The notes below the pieces were generated by a model. The model saw only the letters and a list, made by a program, of their open reading frames with translations, ran no database searches and was not told the origin of the DNA. The position numbers were made by a program, and so were the translations under genes. Below, piece by piece: positions 8,588-16,876 of a stretch of 64,000 bases of DNA (position 1 is the stretch's first letter; the number at the start of each line of letters is the position of its first letter). Source of the stretch: AV40 sp035568175. GTDB lineage: Bacteria; Verrucomicrobiota; Verrucomicrobiia; Chthoniobacterales; UBA10450. The stretch is taken from contig DATMON010000008.1 of NCBI GenBank assembly GCA_035568175.1, positions 121,228-185,227 of the forward strand, written 5' to 3'.

Positions 8588-9946
8588 CTAGAATTTGATC
8601 GTCGTCCGCAGGCCGACTTCGTTGCTATAGAAGTCGACGGTGGATATCGAGCCGGAGTTTTGCCGGCGCAGATAATAGCCGCCAAACGACCAATAGCGCG
8701 TCAGCAAAACATCGGCGGAAGGTTGCACATAAAAATAATCGTCGCGCAACGTCCGGAGAGGCATCGGCAAGTCGATTGTATTGAAGTATTCGACATGCTC
8801 GTAGCCAGCCAGCATCGTTAGATATAACTGCTTGCACACGCGCTCTCGTATCATCCCGCTCACACTTGTATCGACGTAATCTTGCGCGGTAAGCGCAGTG
8901 GCCCCACCCGTTCCCATTCCGAACACGGCAGCCGCCGCCGAGTTGTAAATCTGCCGACTCGCCCCGAAAACGAGCTTGGTGTTATCGCATGGAGAATAGG
9001 TTGCGGAGATCGCAAAGACCGGAGTCGTATAAGTTCGGCGCGCGATGTTTTGAAAATCCCGGAACTCTTCGCCGGCAATGATATCGAGCGTGAATTCTTT
9101 GCCTGGAGTGTAATTGAGATGGGCGTTAGTCCGCACCATCGTCTGATTAGGCGTGGGAAAATCCACCGCGTTATAGCCCCCTTCGACGCCCATACCGAGC
9201 ACGAGACTCTGGTTAAAACCGTGATTCAAATAAAGATCGGCTACATACAGCTCTGAACTGATCAGAGGGCGCGCATATTCCGTCCTGTTCATCCTTAGCT
9301 CGGCAAAAATAAAATCGCGCGGCGTCATGTTATAGTTTGCGCTCAGGTTGGTGTTGTAAATATCGAGGTCGGTTCGACCGTTAGTAGTCCCAAGACCTGA
9401 TCGCTCTTCGGTTGCGGCCGCGAGCACGATATTATTTAGAATCGCCACGTCCTGACTCAATCTCAACGTCAGGTTGCTCGTCTTATAGCCTCCCACCACT
9501 CTGATAAAATGTTGATCCGAATCGAATTCGTTGTGGTCATCATATCGATAAATGTTCGGCAGATAGTTGACCATCAGAAATGTCTCCTGTTTCGCGACAT
9601 CGCCGATGCCCACCATCAGACTCGGTTGAATCAGGACGAACCAATCGTCCAGCCGATTCATGTGAGTCAGACCGATGTTGTCGTCATAGGCCCCTCGGAT
9701 GGATAGATGGAGTGCGTAATCAAATGGACCATGGTTTGGCCCGAATTGACCCGTGATCAGACCATTACCGGTGGGAGTGTCGTCGGCCGGCAAGGGCGCT
9801 GCCAACGACGAAAGGGTTGGAGTGAGATCAAGGTTCTGCGCGCGAAGCGGCAGCGCGAATGAGACACAACCAGCCAGCAGCAGCAGCAGCAAGAGCGGCC
9901 GGCGATAAGGGTCTATTCTGCCTGTGCAAGATCGACATCTTCCCAT
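8588..9946 (-). CDS. Outer membrane beta-barrel protein (BBP2-like)
   Basis: About 452 residues. An arginine-containing n-region followed by a poly-Leu h-region (RRPLLLLLLLAGCVSFALP) and cleavage after LRA give a secretion signal. The mature part is rich in alternating aromatic/polar strands (FDYALHLSIRGAYDDNIGLT near its start) and ends in VGLRTTIKF, a terminal Phe typical of BAM-inserted barrels. The SIRGAYDDNI motif is common to putative beta-barrel porin-2 proteins, often encoded with exopolysaccharide genes. The start is uncertain: ATG at 9946 or 9997. The decamer motif at 9928-9937 falls within the first codons if 9946 is right, in a reading frame unlike most copies, or upstream if translation starts later. 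Confidence 0.75.
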   Translation of the reverse strand: MGRCRSCTGRIDPYRRPLLLLLLLAGCVSFALPLRAQNLDLTPTLSSLAAPLPADDTPTGNGLITGQFGPNHGPFDYALHLSIRGAYDDNIGLTHMNRLDDWFVLIQPSLMVGIGDVAKQETFLMVNYLPNIYRYDDHNEFDSDQHFIRVVGGYKTSNLTLRLSQDVAILNNIVLAAATEERSGLGTTNGRTDLDIYNTNLSANYNMTPRDFIFAELRMNRTEYARPLISSELYVADLYLNHGFNQSLVLGMGVEGGYNAVDFPTPNQTMVRTNAHLNYTPGKEFTLDIIAGEEFRDFQNIARRTYTTPVFAISATYSPCDNTKLVFGASRQIYNSAAAAVFGMGTGGATALTAQDYVDTSVSGMIRERVCKQLYLTMLAGYEHVEYFNTIDLPMPLRTLRDDYFYVQPSADVLLTRYWSFGGYYLRRQNSGSISTVDFYSNEVGLRTTIKF

Positions 9947-10083
9947 GAATCGGACCGTGAAGCAGCGAGCGTTCCAAATAATCTCATGGAGCGTCAATCC
10001 AATAACTGCCCGCGTAGCGGGATAATTCCCTGGCGTTAAGAAACTCTCGATTAAACGATTTCTCCGAGGCGAGCTGGCGAGTC

Positions 10084-10383
10084 TCAGTTGCGCCGCTTGC
10101 GCGAGGGTTTTGCGCGTTCGTGGCCAACATGGCCATCGCGGTCAAGCACCAATATCCTTCTCGCGCCCTGCGCAGGGGCTTTTGCTTTCTCGAAAATCGC
10201 GCACAACCCGACATCGTAAAACGTGACCGCGAGTTCGTGCTGCCTGGCGAAGCGCTTGATCTGTTGCTTCCGCTTGCCTGCGCTCATGCGCCGAGGCCAC
10301 AGCCGCGCAAGCTGCGAATTGTAAACCGCGCAAATCTCCTGTCTCTCGAGTTCGGTTTCAATCAGGTTGGCAAGCTTGCGCAT
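10084..10383 (-). CDS. Hypothetical basic protein
   Basis: A 99-residue basic protein starting MRKLANLIETELERQEICAVYNSQLARLWP. The order of an amphipathic helix, a WPRRMSAGKRKQQIKRFA segment and a strand-rich part (LAVTFYDVGLCAIFEK) looks protein-like. The tail is Arg/Lys rich. No family recognised. A longer plus-strand frame covers the same DNA but has no such pattern, so I favour the minus strand. From here to the kinase start at 10617 (about 230 bases) I see no gene. Confidence 0.45.
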   Translation of the reverse strand: MRKLANLIETELERQEICAVYNSQLARLWPRRMSAGKRKQQIKRFARQHELAVTFYDVGLCAIFEKAKAPAQGARRILVLDRDGHVGHERAKPSRKRRN

Positions 10384-10616
10384 CAGAGGACCGCCTCCCC
10401 GTGTCTACAGCCGCTCCATGTAAAAGCAATCCAGTTCATTTCTAAGGTTTTAAGTGCTCCGCGCGGCAGCGTGCCGCAGAGGAACAATCAGACGCACGAG
10501 AATTATTTTTATTCGATGCTCCGCGAATATCCCTATTCCGATCAGGCGCCTTTTTTGCCTTTCGAGGGAAGGCTTTTACGAGTAAGATCACGACTTCGGG
10601 CGATTTGTTCCAGGTT

Positions 10617-11951
10617 ATGAACAAAAAAAAAGTCGCGGCTGGCGGCACGCGTAAATCGAATAGTCGACGTCGTACTGGAACGAACGGCGCTCGACGTGAC
10701 GGGTTCGATCGAAGGAACGAGCGGCCGAAGCGATCAGCGGCGAAGGTGCGCCGTGGAAAGGGCGAGTTCGAAATAGTCGAACTAACCAAAGGCGAGCGAA
10801 CCGAGCTGGCCCTGCGGCGCTCGGAAGAACGGTATCGCATTTTGTTCGACCTCGTTCCGGTGGCCGTTTATGCCTGCGATGCCGACGGAGTCATTCATGA
10901 ATATAACCGTCGCGCCGTCGAATTATGGGGGCGCGAACCGGAGCGAAACGGGGCGGAGCCAAGGTTTTGCGGCTCGTATAAGATTTACTATCCGGACGGG
11001 CGCCCGATGCCTCATCAAGACTGCCCGATGGCGCGAGCTTTACACGGTGAAGAATTGGGACCGAAGGATTTGGAAATTGTCGTGGAACGCCCAAATGGAG
11101 AGCGAAGACACGTCATTCCTGCTCCCCGCGTCTTGAAAAACCGCCGCGACGAAATCATAGGCGCGATCAATTGCCTTTATGACGTCACCGCCCTCAAAAA
11201 AGCCGAAGCGGAATTAAAACGATCGAAAGAGATGTTGGAAAATCTTGTCCAGCAACGCACCAAAGCACTGCGCGCCGCCAACGCCGAACTGGAAAATGAA
11301 ATTATGCGTCGAAAAGGGCTGGAAGGACAGATTCTCGAGATTAGCGACCGCGAGCAAGAACGCCTCGGTCAGGAATTGCACGACGGACTTTGCCAGCAAT
11401 TGACCGCGATCGGGTTCCTGGTCCGTGCCACCGCACTACGACTCAACAATCATCGGGTTGTACACCAGGAGGATTTGGAAAAAATCGCCCAGTTGATCAA
11501 TAGCTCAGTCATGGATGCGCGCAATATCGCCCGCGGTCTACACAAGGAAGAGATTGGCGCGCCCGAATTCGTGCCGGCGCTGAGAAACATGGTGGAACGG
11601 AAAATTTGGAAGACACCATGTCGTCTTAAAATAAAAACTGAGCTCAACATCGAAGACGACAGAGTCGCCTCCCAGCTTTATCGGATTTTGCGCGAAGCAC
11701 TGATCAACGCGAATAAACACGCTCGCGCCACTCAAATTGTTTTGGAAGTGCGCCGCGTTAAGGATGAACTCATCTTCAGCGTGACCGATAACGGCGTCGG
11801 ACTTCTCAGGAAACCAAAGGCCGGCCATGGGCTGGGCTTTCACATCATGCAATACCGAGCCCAATCGATCGGCGCGCGCCTGGAATTCGAGTCTCGCAAG
11901 AAAAGCGGATCGCGCGTTGGGTGTTATCTGCCATTGTCGGTGATCAAGTGA
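10617..11951 (+). CDS. PAS-domain sensor histidine kinase, HisKA_3 (NarL-partner) type
   Basis: About 444 residues with no membrane segment, so a cytosolic sensor. Order: a basic low-complexity N-terminus (to about 60); a PAS domain (about 70-185: YRILFDLVPVAVYACDADG, then EYNRRAVELWG); a coiled coil (about 195-250); the HisKA_3 dimerisation helix with phospho-acceptor His in ELHDGLCQQLTAIGFL; and a HATPase_c domain with N-box EALINANKHARA, G1 DNGVGL and G2 GHGLGFHIM. It passes phosphate to a response regulator. Its stop overlaps the GTG of the next gene, so coupling to that regulator is direct. ATG at 10617 is preferred over a TTG at 10605. The ligand of the PAS domain is unknown. Confidence 0.92.
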   Translation: MNKKKVAAGGTRKSNSRRRTGTNGARRDGFDRRNERPKRSAAKVRRGKGEFEIVELTKGERTELALRRSEERYRILFDLVPVAVYACDADGVIHEYNRRAVELWGREPERNGAEPRFCGSYKIYYPDGRPMPHQDCPMARALHGEELGPKDLEIVVERPNGERRHVIPAPRVLKNRRDEIIGAINCLYDVTALKKAEAELKRSKEMLENLVQQRTKALRAANAELENEIMRRKGLEGQILEISDREQERLGQELHDGLCQQLTAIGFLVRATALRLNNHRVVHQEDLEKIAQLINSSVMDARNIARGLHKEEIGAPEFVPALRNMVERKIWKTPCRLKIKTELNIEDDRVASQLYRILREALINANKHARATQIVLEVRRVKDELIFSVTDNGVGLLRKPKAGHGLGFHIMQYRAQSIGARLEFESRKKSGSRVGCYLPLSVIK

Positions 11952-12649
11952 AGAGCGCGACCGCGGAAAAAGAAAGCGCAAAGCCTGGTTCCAAGTCGGA
12001 GAAGGCAAAGCGCATCATCATTGTTGACGATCATCCATTGTTTCGAAAAGGACTCGAGCAGTTGATCAACAGCTCGGACGACGGTTTCAACATTTGCGGT
12101 GAAGCCGGCGACGCGGCCGAAGGCATGACGGTGATTCGCCGGCTGAAACCCGACCTTGTCATTGTCGATCTTAGCCTGCCGGGTGCCAACGGGATCGAGC
12201 TGATCAAAAACATCCGCGCCGAATTTCAAAAGCTGCCCGTGCTCATTCTTTCGATGCACGATGAATCGCTCTACGCTTTGCGCGCATTGCGGGCGGGCGC
12301 GCAAGGTTACGTCATGAAACAGGAGGCGCTCGAGAATGTTATCAACGCGATCCGCGAAGTGCTCGCCGGCCGGCCATATCTCAGCCACGACATGTCGGCG
12401 AAACTGATCACCAATTTCGCAAGCGGAAGCAATCAGGCCAATCCAACCGACAAATTGAGCGATCGTGAGCTGGAAATCCTCGAATTGATCGGGAAAGGTC
12501 GCGACGTTCACGAGATCGCGCGCGCGCTGCACATCAGCGCCAAGACGGTCGAGACCCATCGCGCACACATCAAAGAGAAATTGAACTTGAAGAACGCCCG
12601 CCAGGTGACTCGCTTCGCCGTGCAATGGTTGGAAGGCCAGGCGGCCTGA
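11948..12649 (+). CDS. NarL/FixJ-family response regulator (first of a tandem pair)
   Basis: A receiver domain (RIIIVDDHPLFRKGLEQL, phospho-Asp in VIVDLSLPGANG, Lys in VMKQEAL) joined to a LuxR-type HTH (LSDRELEILELIGKGRDVHEIARALHISAKTVETH). About 233 residues from the GTG at 11948, which overlaps the kinase stop as GTGA. A longer frame opens at 11921 but would run further into the kinase gene. It is the presumed cognate regulator of that kinase. The next gene is a close paralogue, one base downstream. The decamer motif is at 12163-12172, in the codons for VDL at the phosphorylation site. Confidence 0.93.
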   Translation: MKSATAEKESAKPGSKSEKAKRIIIVDDHPLFRKGLEQLINSSDDGFNICGEAGDAAEGMTVIRRLKPDLVIVDLSLPGANGIELIKNIRAEFQKLPVLILSMHDESLYALRALRAGAQGYVMKQEALENVINAIREVLAGRPYLSHDMSAKLITNFASGSNQANPTDKLSDRELEILELIGKGRDVHEIARALHISAKTVETHRAHIKEKLNLKNARQVTRFAVQWLEGQAA

Positions 12650-12650
12650 G

Positions 12651-13325
12651 ATGTCTGCGAAGCACGCTCAGCAAAATAAAAAGCGCGTTCTTTTGGTGGA
12701 CGATCATCCCGTTTTACGCAAGGGGCTCGTGCGCCTGATTGATTCGAAAGAAGAATTCACTGTCTGCGGCGAGGCCAGCACAGCGGTTGATGCGATGGCG
12801 CTGATTCGAGAACTCGAACCCGATCTCGTCATCGTCGATATCGGTTTGCCCGGCACGAGCGGAATCGAATTGACCAAAACGATTCGCATCGAATTTCAGC
12901 AGCTACCGGTCTTGATTCTTTCCATGCACGAAGAAGCGCTTTACGCGACGCGCGCGCTGCGGGCAGGCGCGATGGGTTATATCGTGAAACAGGACGCGAT
13001 CGACAACATCGCCGCAGCACTTCGAGACGCACTAAACGGGCAACGTTATCTTAGCCCGGCGATCGCGGCGCAACTCCAGCATAACGGCCCCGACGGGCAA
13101 ACGCCTTCGACCGACGATCCGGCGAATCTTTTGACCGATCGCGAATTCGAAATCTTCGAGCTGATCGGCAAAGGCCACGAAGTTCGAGAAATTTCCGACG
13201 CGCTCGGCGTCAGCCCGAAAACTGTCGAAGCCCACCGCACCAACATTAAAGAAAAACTGAAGCTCAAGAACGCGCGGCAGGTCGCGCGTTTGGCCGTGCA
13301 ATGGCTCGGTCAACGCGGCATGTAA
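12651..13325 (+). CDS. NarL/FixJ-family response regulator (second of a tandem pair)
   Basis: A 224-residue paralogue of the preceding regulator, with the same layout: receiver (VLLVDDHPVLRKGLVRL; phospho-Asp in VIVDIGLPGTSG) and LuxR HTH (LTDREFEIFELIGKGHEVREISDALGVSPKTVEAH). The receivers and HTHs are alignable along their whole length without gaps, pointing to a local duplication. Both keep the phosphorylatable Asp and switch residues. One base separates the genes, so they form one transcript with the kinase. Both could be phosphorylated by the same kinase and recognise overlapping or different promoters. Confidence 0.93.
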   Translation: MSAKHAQQNKKRVLLVDDHPVLRKGLVRLIDSKEEFTVCGEASTAVDAMALIRELEPDLVIVDIGLPGTSGIELTKTIRIEFQQLPVLILSMHEEALYATRALRAGAMGYIVKQDAIDNIAAALRDALNGQRYLSPAIAAQLQHNGPDGQTPSTDDPANLLTDREFEIFELIGKGHEVREISDALGVSPKTVEAHRTNIKEKLKLKNARQVARLAVQWLGQRGM

Positions 13326-13375
13326 TCCGAACATCTGCGCTCGACTCGCGCACTGGCGGCGATAATTGTTGAGCA

Positions 13376-14050
13376 ATGCGGACACACGCGAAGATCGACA
13401 GTTTCCTCGCTGCCTTCGCCGCCGTTTTCATTTGCGCTTCATCATTCGCGACCACCAAAGGCCTGAGCCAGATCGTGACGCCGGATTTGCAACCGGAAGG
13501 CGATCTTTCTATGAGCCTGCAAATCCAGGATAAGCGCATCGCCAATCCCTACGAACTCCAAGCCGAGCTCGGCCTGACAAAATGGGCGGAAGTGGCCGTG
13601 TTCCAAGGCTTCAAACCGAACGAGGAGATTCTCGCCAGCGAGTTTGGCATCCTGATGAAAGAGCCTTACCTCCTTTCGATTGGGTTCATCAATTGGTCAC
13701 CTCGTCAGAGTGTCGACCCTCAGCCGTACATCGAAGCGGGGTATTACACCGAGCACCACAAGTTCATCGTTGGAGCGATTCGTGCCGGATCCAAGAACGA
13801 GGCGATTCTCGGGTACGCTTACGACTTCAACAACAAATTCCGTGCGCAGGTCGATTTTCAAAGCGGCAAAGAGAACTCATCCACCATCGGTTTTACCTGG
13901 AACATCACACCGGATTTTCAGTTTAACCCGGCGATCTACTTCGCGAATTATCATCCGGAACGGATCATGGGTTACGTCGTTTTCACCTACACGTTTCATC
14001 TTTGGGCGAAAGATAAGAAGGAAAAGGATCAGAGTGTTCCCGGTGGATAA
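13376..14050 (+). CDS. Secreted hypothetical protein, probably beta-strand rich
   Basis: 224 residues with a signal peptide (hydrophobic FLAAFAAVFICASSFA, cleavage near SSFA/TT). The mature part alternates strands such as LQAELGLTKWAEVAVFQGF and YPILE-like segments, contains repeated Tyr/Phe-containing strands and ends near GYVVFTYTFHLWAK, like a small outer-membrane barrel followed by a short charged tail. No family recognised. The decamer AAGATCGACA lies in its fifth to eighth codons (13391-13400). It is 50 bases downstream of the regulator pair, possibly a target or a co-transcribed gene. Confidence 0.6.
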   Translation: MRTHAKIDSFLAAFAAVFICASSFATTKGLSQIVTPDLQPEGDLSMSLQIQDKRIANPYELQAELGLTKWAEVAVFQGFKPNEEILASEFGILMKEPYLLSIGFINWSPRQSVDPQPYIEAGYYTEHHKFIVGAIRAGSKNEAILGYAYDFNNKFRAQVDFQSGKENSSTIGFTWNITPDFQFNPAIYFANYHPERIMGYVVFTYTFHLWAKDKKEKDQSVPGG

Positions 14051-14131
14051 CGGGCAATTCGAAGCCATCGCCAAGGTGACGGCGCAAAAAGATGTTGCGG
14101 GACTGGCCGGCCGGAGAGAAGCTCGCATCCG

Positions 14132-14443
14132 ATGAGAAGCAGCAGGAGCGACCGGGCCGTTGTCGCTGCTTTCCTTTGCACAGCTTTTCTTTGGACGCTG
14201 GCGCTGAGCGCTTCGCCACAATTGCACCAGCGCATTCACCGCGACGCAAATCGAGGGGATCACGTTTGCGCGGTTACAATGATTGCCTCCGGCAACTACG
14301 ATCATTCTTTAGCTGCCCCGCTCGTCAACGTTCCGGCTCTAGTCGATCAACTTTCTTCAATTCCGGCTCTGAATCCGCAGTGGGTTGAGTCGGTGTTTCT
14401 TCTCGCTCGTATTTTCGAACACGCGCCGCCCGCGCTGGTCTGA
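14132..14443 (+). CDS. Small secreted protein with His/Cys motif (DUF2946-like)
   Basis: 103 residues: signal peptide AVVAAFLCTAFLWTLALSA, then SPQLHQRIHRDAN and DHVCAVTMIASGNYD. The short His-containing segment followed by a CAVT motif recalls DUF2946-type small secreted proteins often found beside metal-related TonB receptors. That similarity is from memory, not a search. It precedes the TonB receptor by 157 bases on the same strand, which supports a role with that transporter. Competing frames exist in the same stretch. Confidence 0.5.
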   Translation: MRSSRSDRAVVAAFLCTAFLWTLALSASPQLHQRIHRDANRGDHVCAVTMIASGNYDHSLAAPLVNVPALVDQLSSIPALNPQWVESVFLLARIFEHAPPALV

Positions 14444-14600
14444 GCACAAATTCAGCCGCGTTTTGCACGCGGAGTAAATCGTTAGGCCACTTCGCCTGAA
14501 TCGCGGCTCGCATTTGTGCAGATGCGTCTGCTTTTACCCGGCGTTCGCTGAAATACGAATGCCACAACCAATCAACAAACTTTGAAAACAAGAATACTCA

Positions 14601-16772
14601 ATGAAAAAATTTCCAATCTTCGCCGGCGCAGTGTTCATGATGACGAACATCGCGATGGCACAGGAAGCCGTTTCAACACCCGCCGCTTCCACTACAACTG
14701 CAAGATCGACACCAGCGCCGTCGCCCGGGGCCACCCCTGAAACTGCGAGCGCGCAAAGCGTCACCGTAACTTCCCAAGAACTCGACATTTCGCGCGAAGC
14801 GATAGTGCCGAGCCTTGGCGCAACGCGATACACAATCGGGCCCGATCGGCTCGATTCGCAGGCGCAAGGCGAGAACGCGCCATTCAATCAAACCATTTTG
14901 CGTTTCCCCGCTGTGGCCCAGGACTCATTCGGCCAGCTCCACGTCCGCGGTGAGCACGCGAATTTGCAATACCGGATCGACGACGTGCTTTTGCCGGAAA
15001 GCATTCCCGGCTTCGGGCCGGAATTGGCAACGCGTTTTGCCGACAACATCTCGCTCATGACCGGTGCGCTCCCGGCTCAGTTCGGTTTTCGCGAAACCGG
15101 CGTGATCGACATTCACACCAAAAACGGCGCGGCTTTTATCAACAGCGAAGCTTCCATTTATGTTGGAAGTTTCGATACCTTCGTGGAAAGCCTGGAGCGC
15201 GGCGGCGTGACCGGCAAACTTAGCTATTACGTCTTGCAAAGTTACTTGCACGATGGGATCGGCATCGAAAATCCCACCAGCAGCAACAGCCCGATTCACG
15301 ACAATACCGATCAATTCAAAGAATTCGCTTACTTGTCTTACATCATCGACGACACCAGCCGATTTTCGCTGTTGGCCGGCGACAACCACAATGATTTTCA
15401 AATCCCAAACAGCCCTGGGCAGATGCCAATGTTCAACGACATGGGGAGGACGAATTTTAACTCAGCCAAACTGAACGAGAACCAATCGGAAGACAACGCC
15501 TACGAAATTCTCACGTATCAAAAGAACGCGGGAGACTTCAATTTTCAGGCGTCGGTATTCAATCGTTATAGCTCTATTCTTTTCCGTCCTGACCAAGTCG
15601 GCGATCTCATTTTTAACGGGGTCGCGTCCCGGGTCGACCGCGACATTCTTTCCAACGGCTTGGAGTTCGATTCGAGTTACAAGCTCAACGCCGAACACAC
15701 GATTCGCGGCGGTCTCATTTTCACCGAGCAGTACGCCACCGTCGATACCGTTACTTCGGTCTTTCCGGTGGACGTGAATGGAAACCAAATCAATTCCGCG
15801 TTTGGCCACACTCCGCAGCGCAAAGTCGATAATCACGAAAAGTACGGCTACTTCTACGGCTTCTATTTGCAGGACGAATGGAAACCGCTCGACCAAGTCA
15901 CGGTCAACTTTGGCGGACGCTTGGATTTCGTGAATGCGTTTTCGGATGAGAACCAGTTGAGTCCGCGACTTAACGTCGTTTACAAACCATGGGATTTGAC
16001 CACGCTCCACGTTGGTTACGCGCGTTACTTCACCCCCCCGCCGTTGGAAGCAGTCCCGCAAAGCACAATCGCCAAATTTACAATGACGACTAACGAATCG
16101 GCCATTACCAAAGATTCACCCATTAGCGCCGAGCGCGCCGATTATTTCGACGCCGGAGTCACTCAAAAAATCATGGAAGGATGGAATGTCGGACTCGATG
16201 CCTTTTACAAAAGCTCGCACTCGACTCTAGACGAAGGGCAGTTTGGAGCGGCCCTCATTCAATCATCGTTCAATTACAAGCGGGGCCGAATTTACGGCGG
16301 CGAATTTACTACCAATTATGATCACGGTCCGTTTTCGGCTTACGGAAACTTGGCATGGGGATGGGCCCGCGGCACGCATTGGAGTTCTTCGCAGTTCCTC
16401 TTCAGCCCGGAGGATTACAAATTCGTCAAAAAACATTGGATCTTTCTCGACCACGACCAGCGGGTGACCGCTTCGACTGGTGCTTCCTACACTTGGAACG
16501 ACTGGAAAGCTGCCGCTGATCTCCTTTATGGAAGTGGACTTCGAAGAGGATTCGTCAACACCAAGAGCGTGCCCGACTACACAACTGTGAATTTATCACT
16601 TCAACGAAATTTCAAAATTCCGAAGGTCCCCGGCAGCTTCAAAATCCGATTCGATATCACGAATTTGTTCGATGAAGTTTACGAATTGCGCGATGGCAGC
16701 GGTATCGGCGTCTTCGCCCCGCAATTCGGCCCCCGGCGCGGATTTTACGGCACCGTAGCTTATGATTTCTGA
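14601..16772 (+). CDS. TonB-dependent outer membrane receptor
   Basis: 723 residues: signal peptide (FPIFAGAVFMMTNIAMA), a Pro/Ala/Thr-rich linker, then a plug domain (QTILRFPAVAQDSFGQLHVRGEHANLQYRID, DDVLLPESIPGFG) and a long beta-barrel (GGRLDFVNAFSDENQLSPRLN among the strands). It ends GTVAYDF with a terminal Phe as BAM substrates do. No clear TonB box was located. It imports a scarce ligand using the TonB proton-motive system. The genes downstream (porin-like protein, ZnuA, ZnuB) suggest a metal, probably zinc, or a metal chelate; this is inference from context. Confidence 0.92.
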   Translation: MKKFPIFAGAVFMMTNIAMAQEAVSTPAASTTTARSTPAPSPGATPETASAQSVTVTSQELDISREAIVPSLGATRYTIGPDRLDSQAQGENAPFNQTILRFPAVAQDSFGQLHVRGEHANLQYRIDDVLLPESIPGFGPELATRFADNISLMTGALPAQFGFRETGVIDIHTKNGAAFINSEASIYVGSFDTFVESLERGGVTGKLSYYVLQSYLHDGIGIENPTSSNSPIHDNTDQFKEFAYLSYIIDDTSRFSLLAGDNHNDFQIPNSPGQMPMFNDMGRTNFNSAKLNENQSEDNAYEILTYQKNAGDFNFQASVFNRYSSILFRPDQVGDLIFNGVASRVDRDILSNGLEFDSSYKLNAEHTIRGGLIFTEQYATVDTVTSVFPVDVNGNQINSAFGHTPQRKVDNHEKYGYFYGFYLQDEWKPLDQVTVNFGGRLDFVNAFSDENQLSPRLNVVYKPWDLTTLHVGYARYFTPPPLEAVPQSTIAKFTMTTNESAITKDSPISAERADYFDAGVTQKIMEGWNVGLDAFYKSSHSTLDEGQFGAALIQSSFNYKRGRIYGGEFTTNYDHGPFSAYGNLAWGWARGTHWSSSQFLFSPEDYKFVKKHWIFLDHDQRVTASTGASYTWNDWKAAADLLYGSGLRRGFVNTKSVPDYTTVNLSLQRNFKIPKVPGSFKIRFDITNLFDEVYELRDGSGIGVFAPQFGPRRGFYGTVAYDF

Positions 16773-16876
16773 CGCTGTCGGAGCTGATCTGGCAACCGAT
16801 CGGAACGCAACAGCACGAAGGTCTCAGTTCGCGCAAAAGTCGGCGCGATGTTATCGGTGTTCCTCAAGAGGTGGAA

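Noticed and set aside
10120..10620. 166-codon plus-strand frame across 10.1-10.6 kb
   Set aside because: No recognisable fold, overlaps the better-looking basic protein on the other strand and runs into the kinase start.
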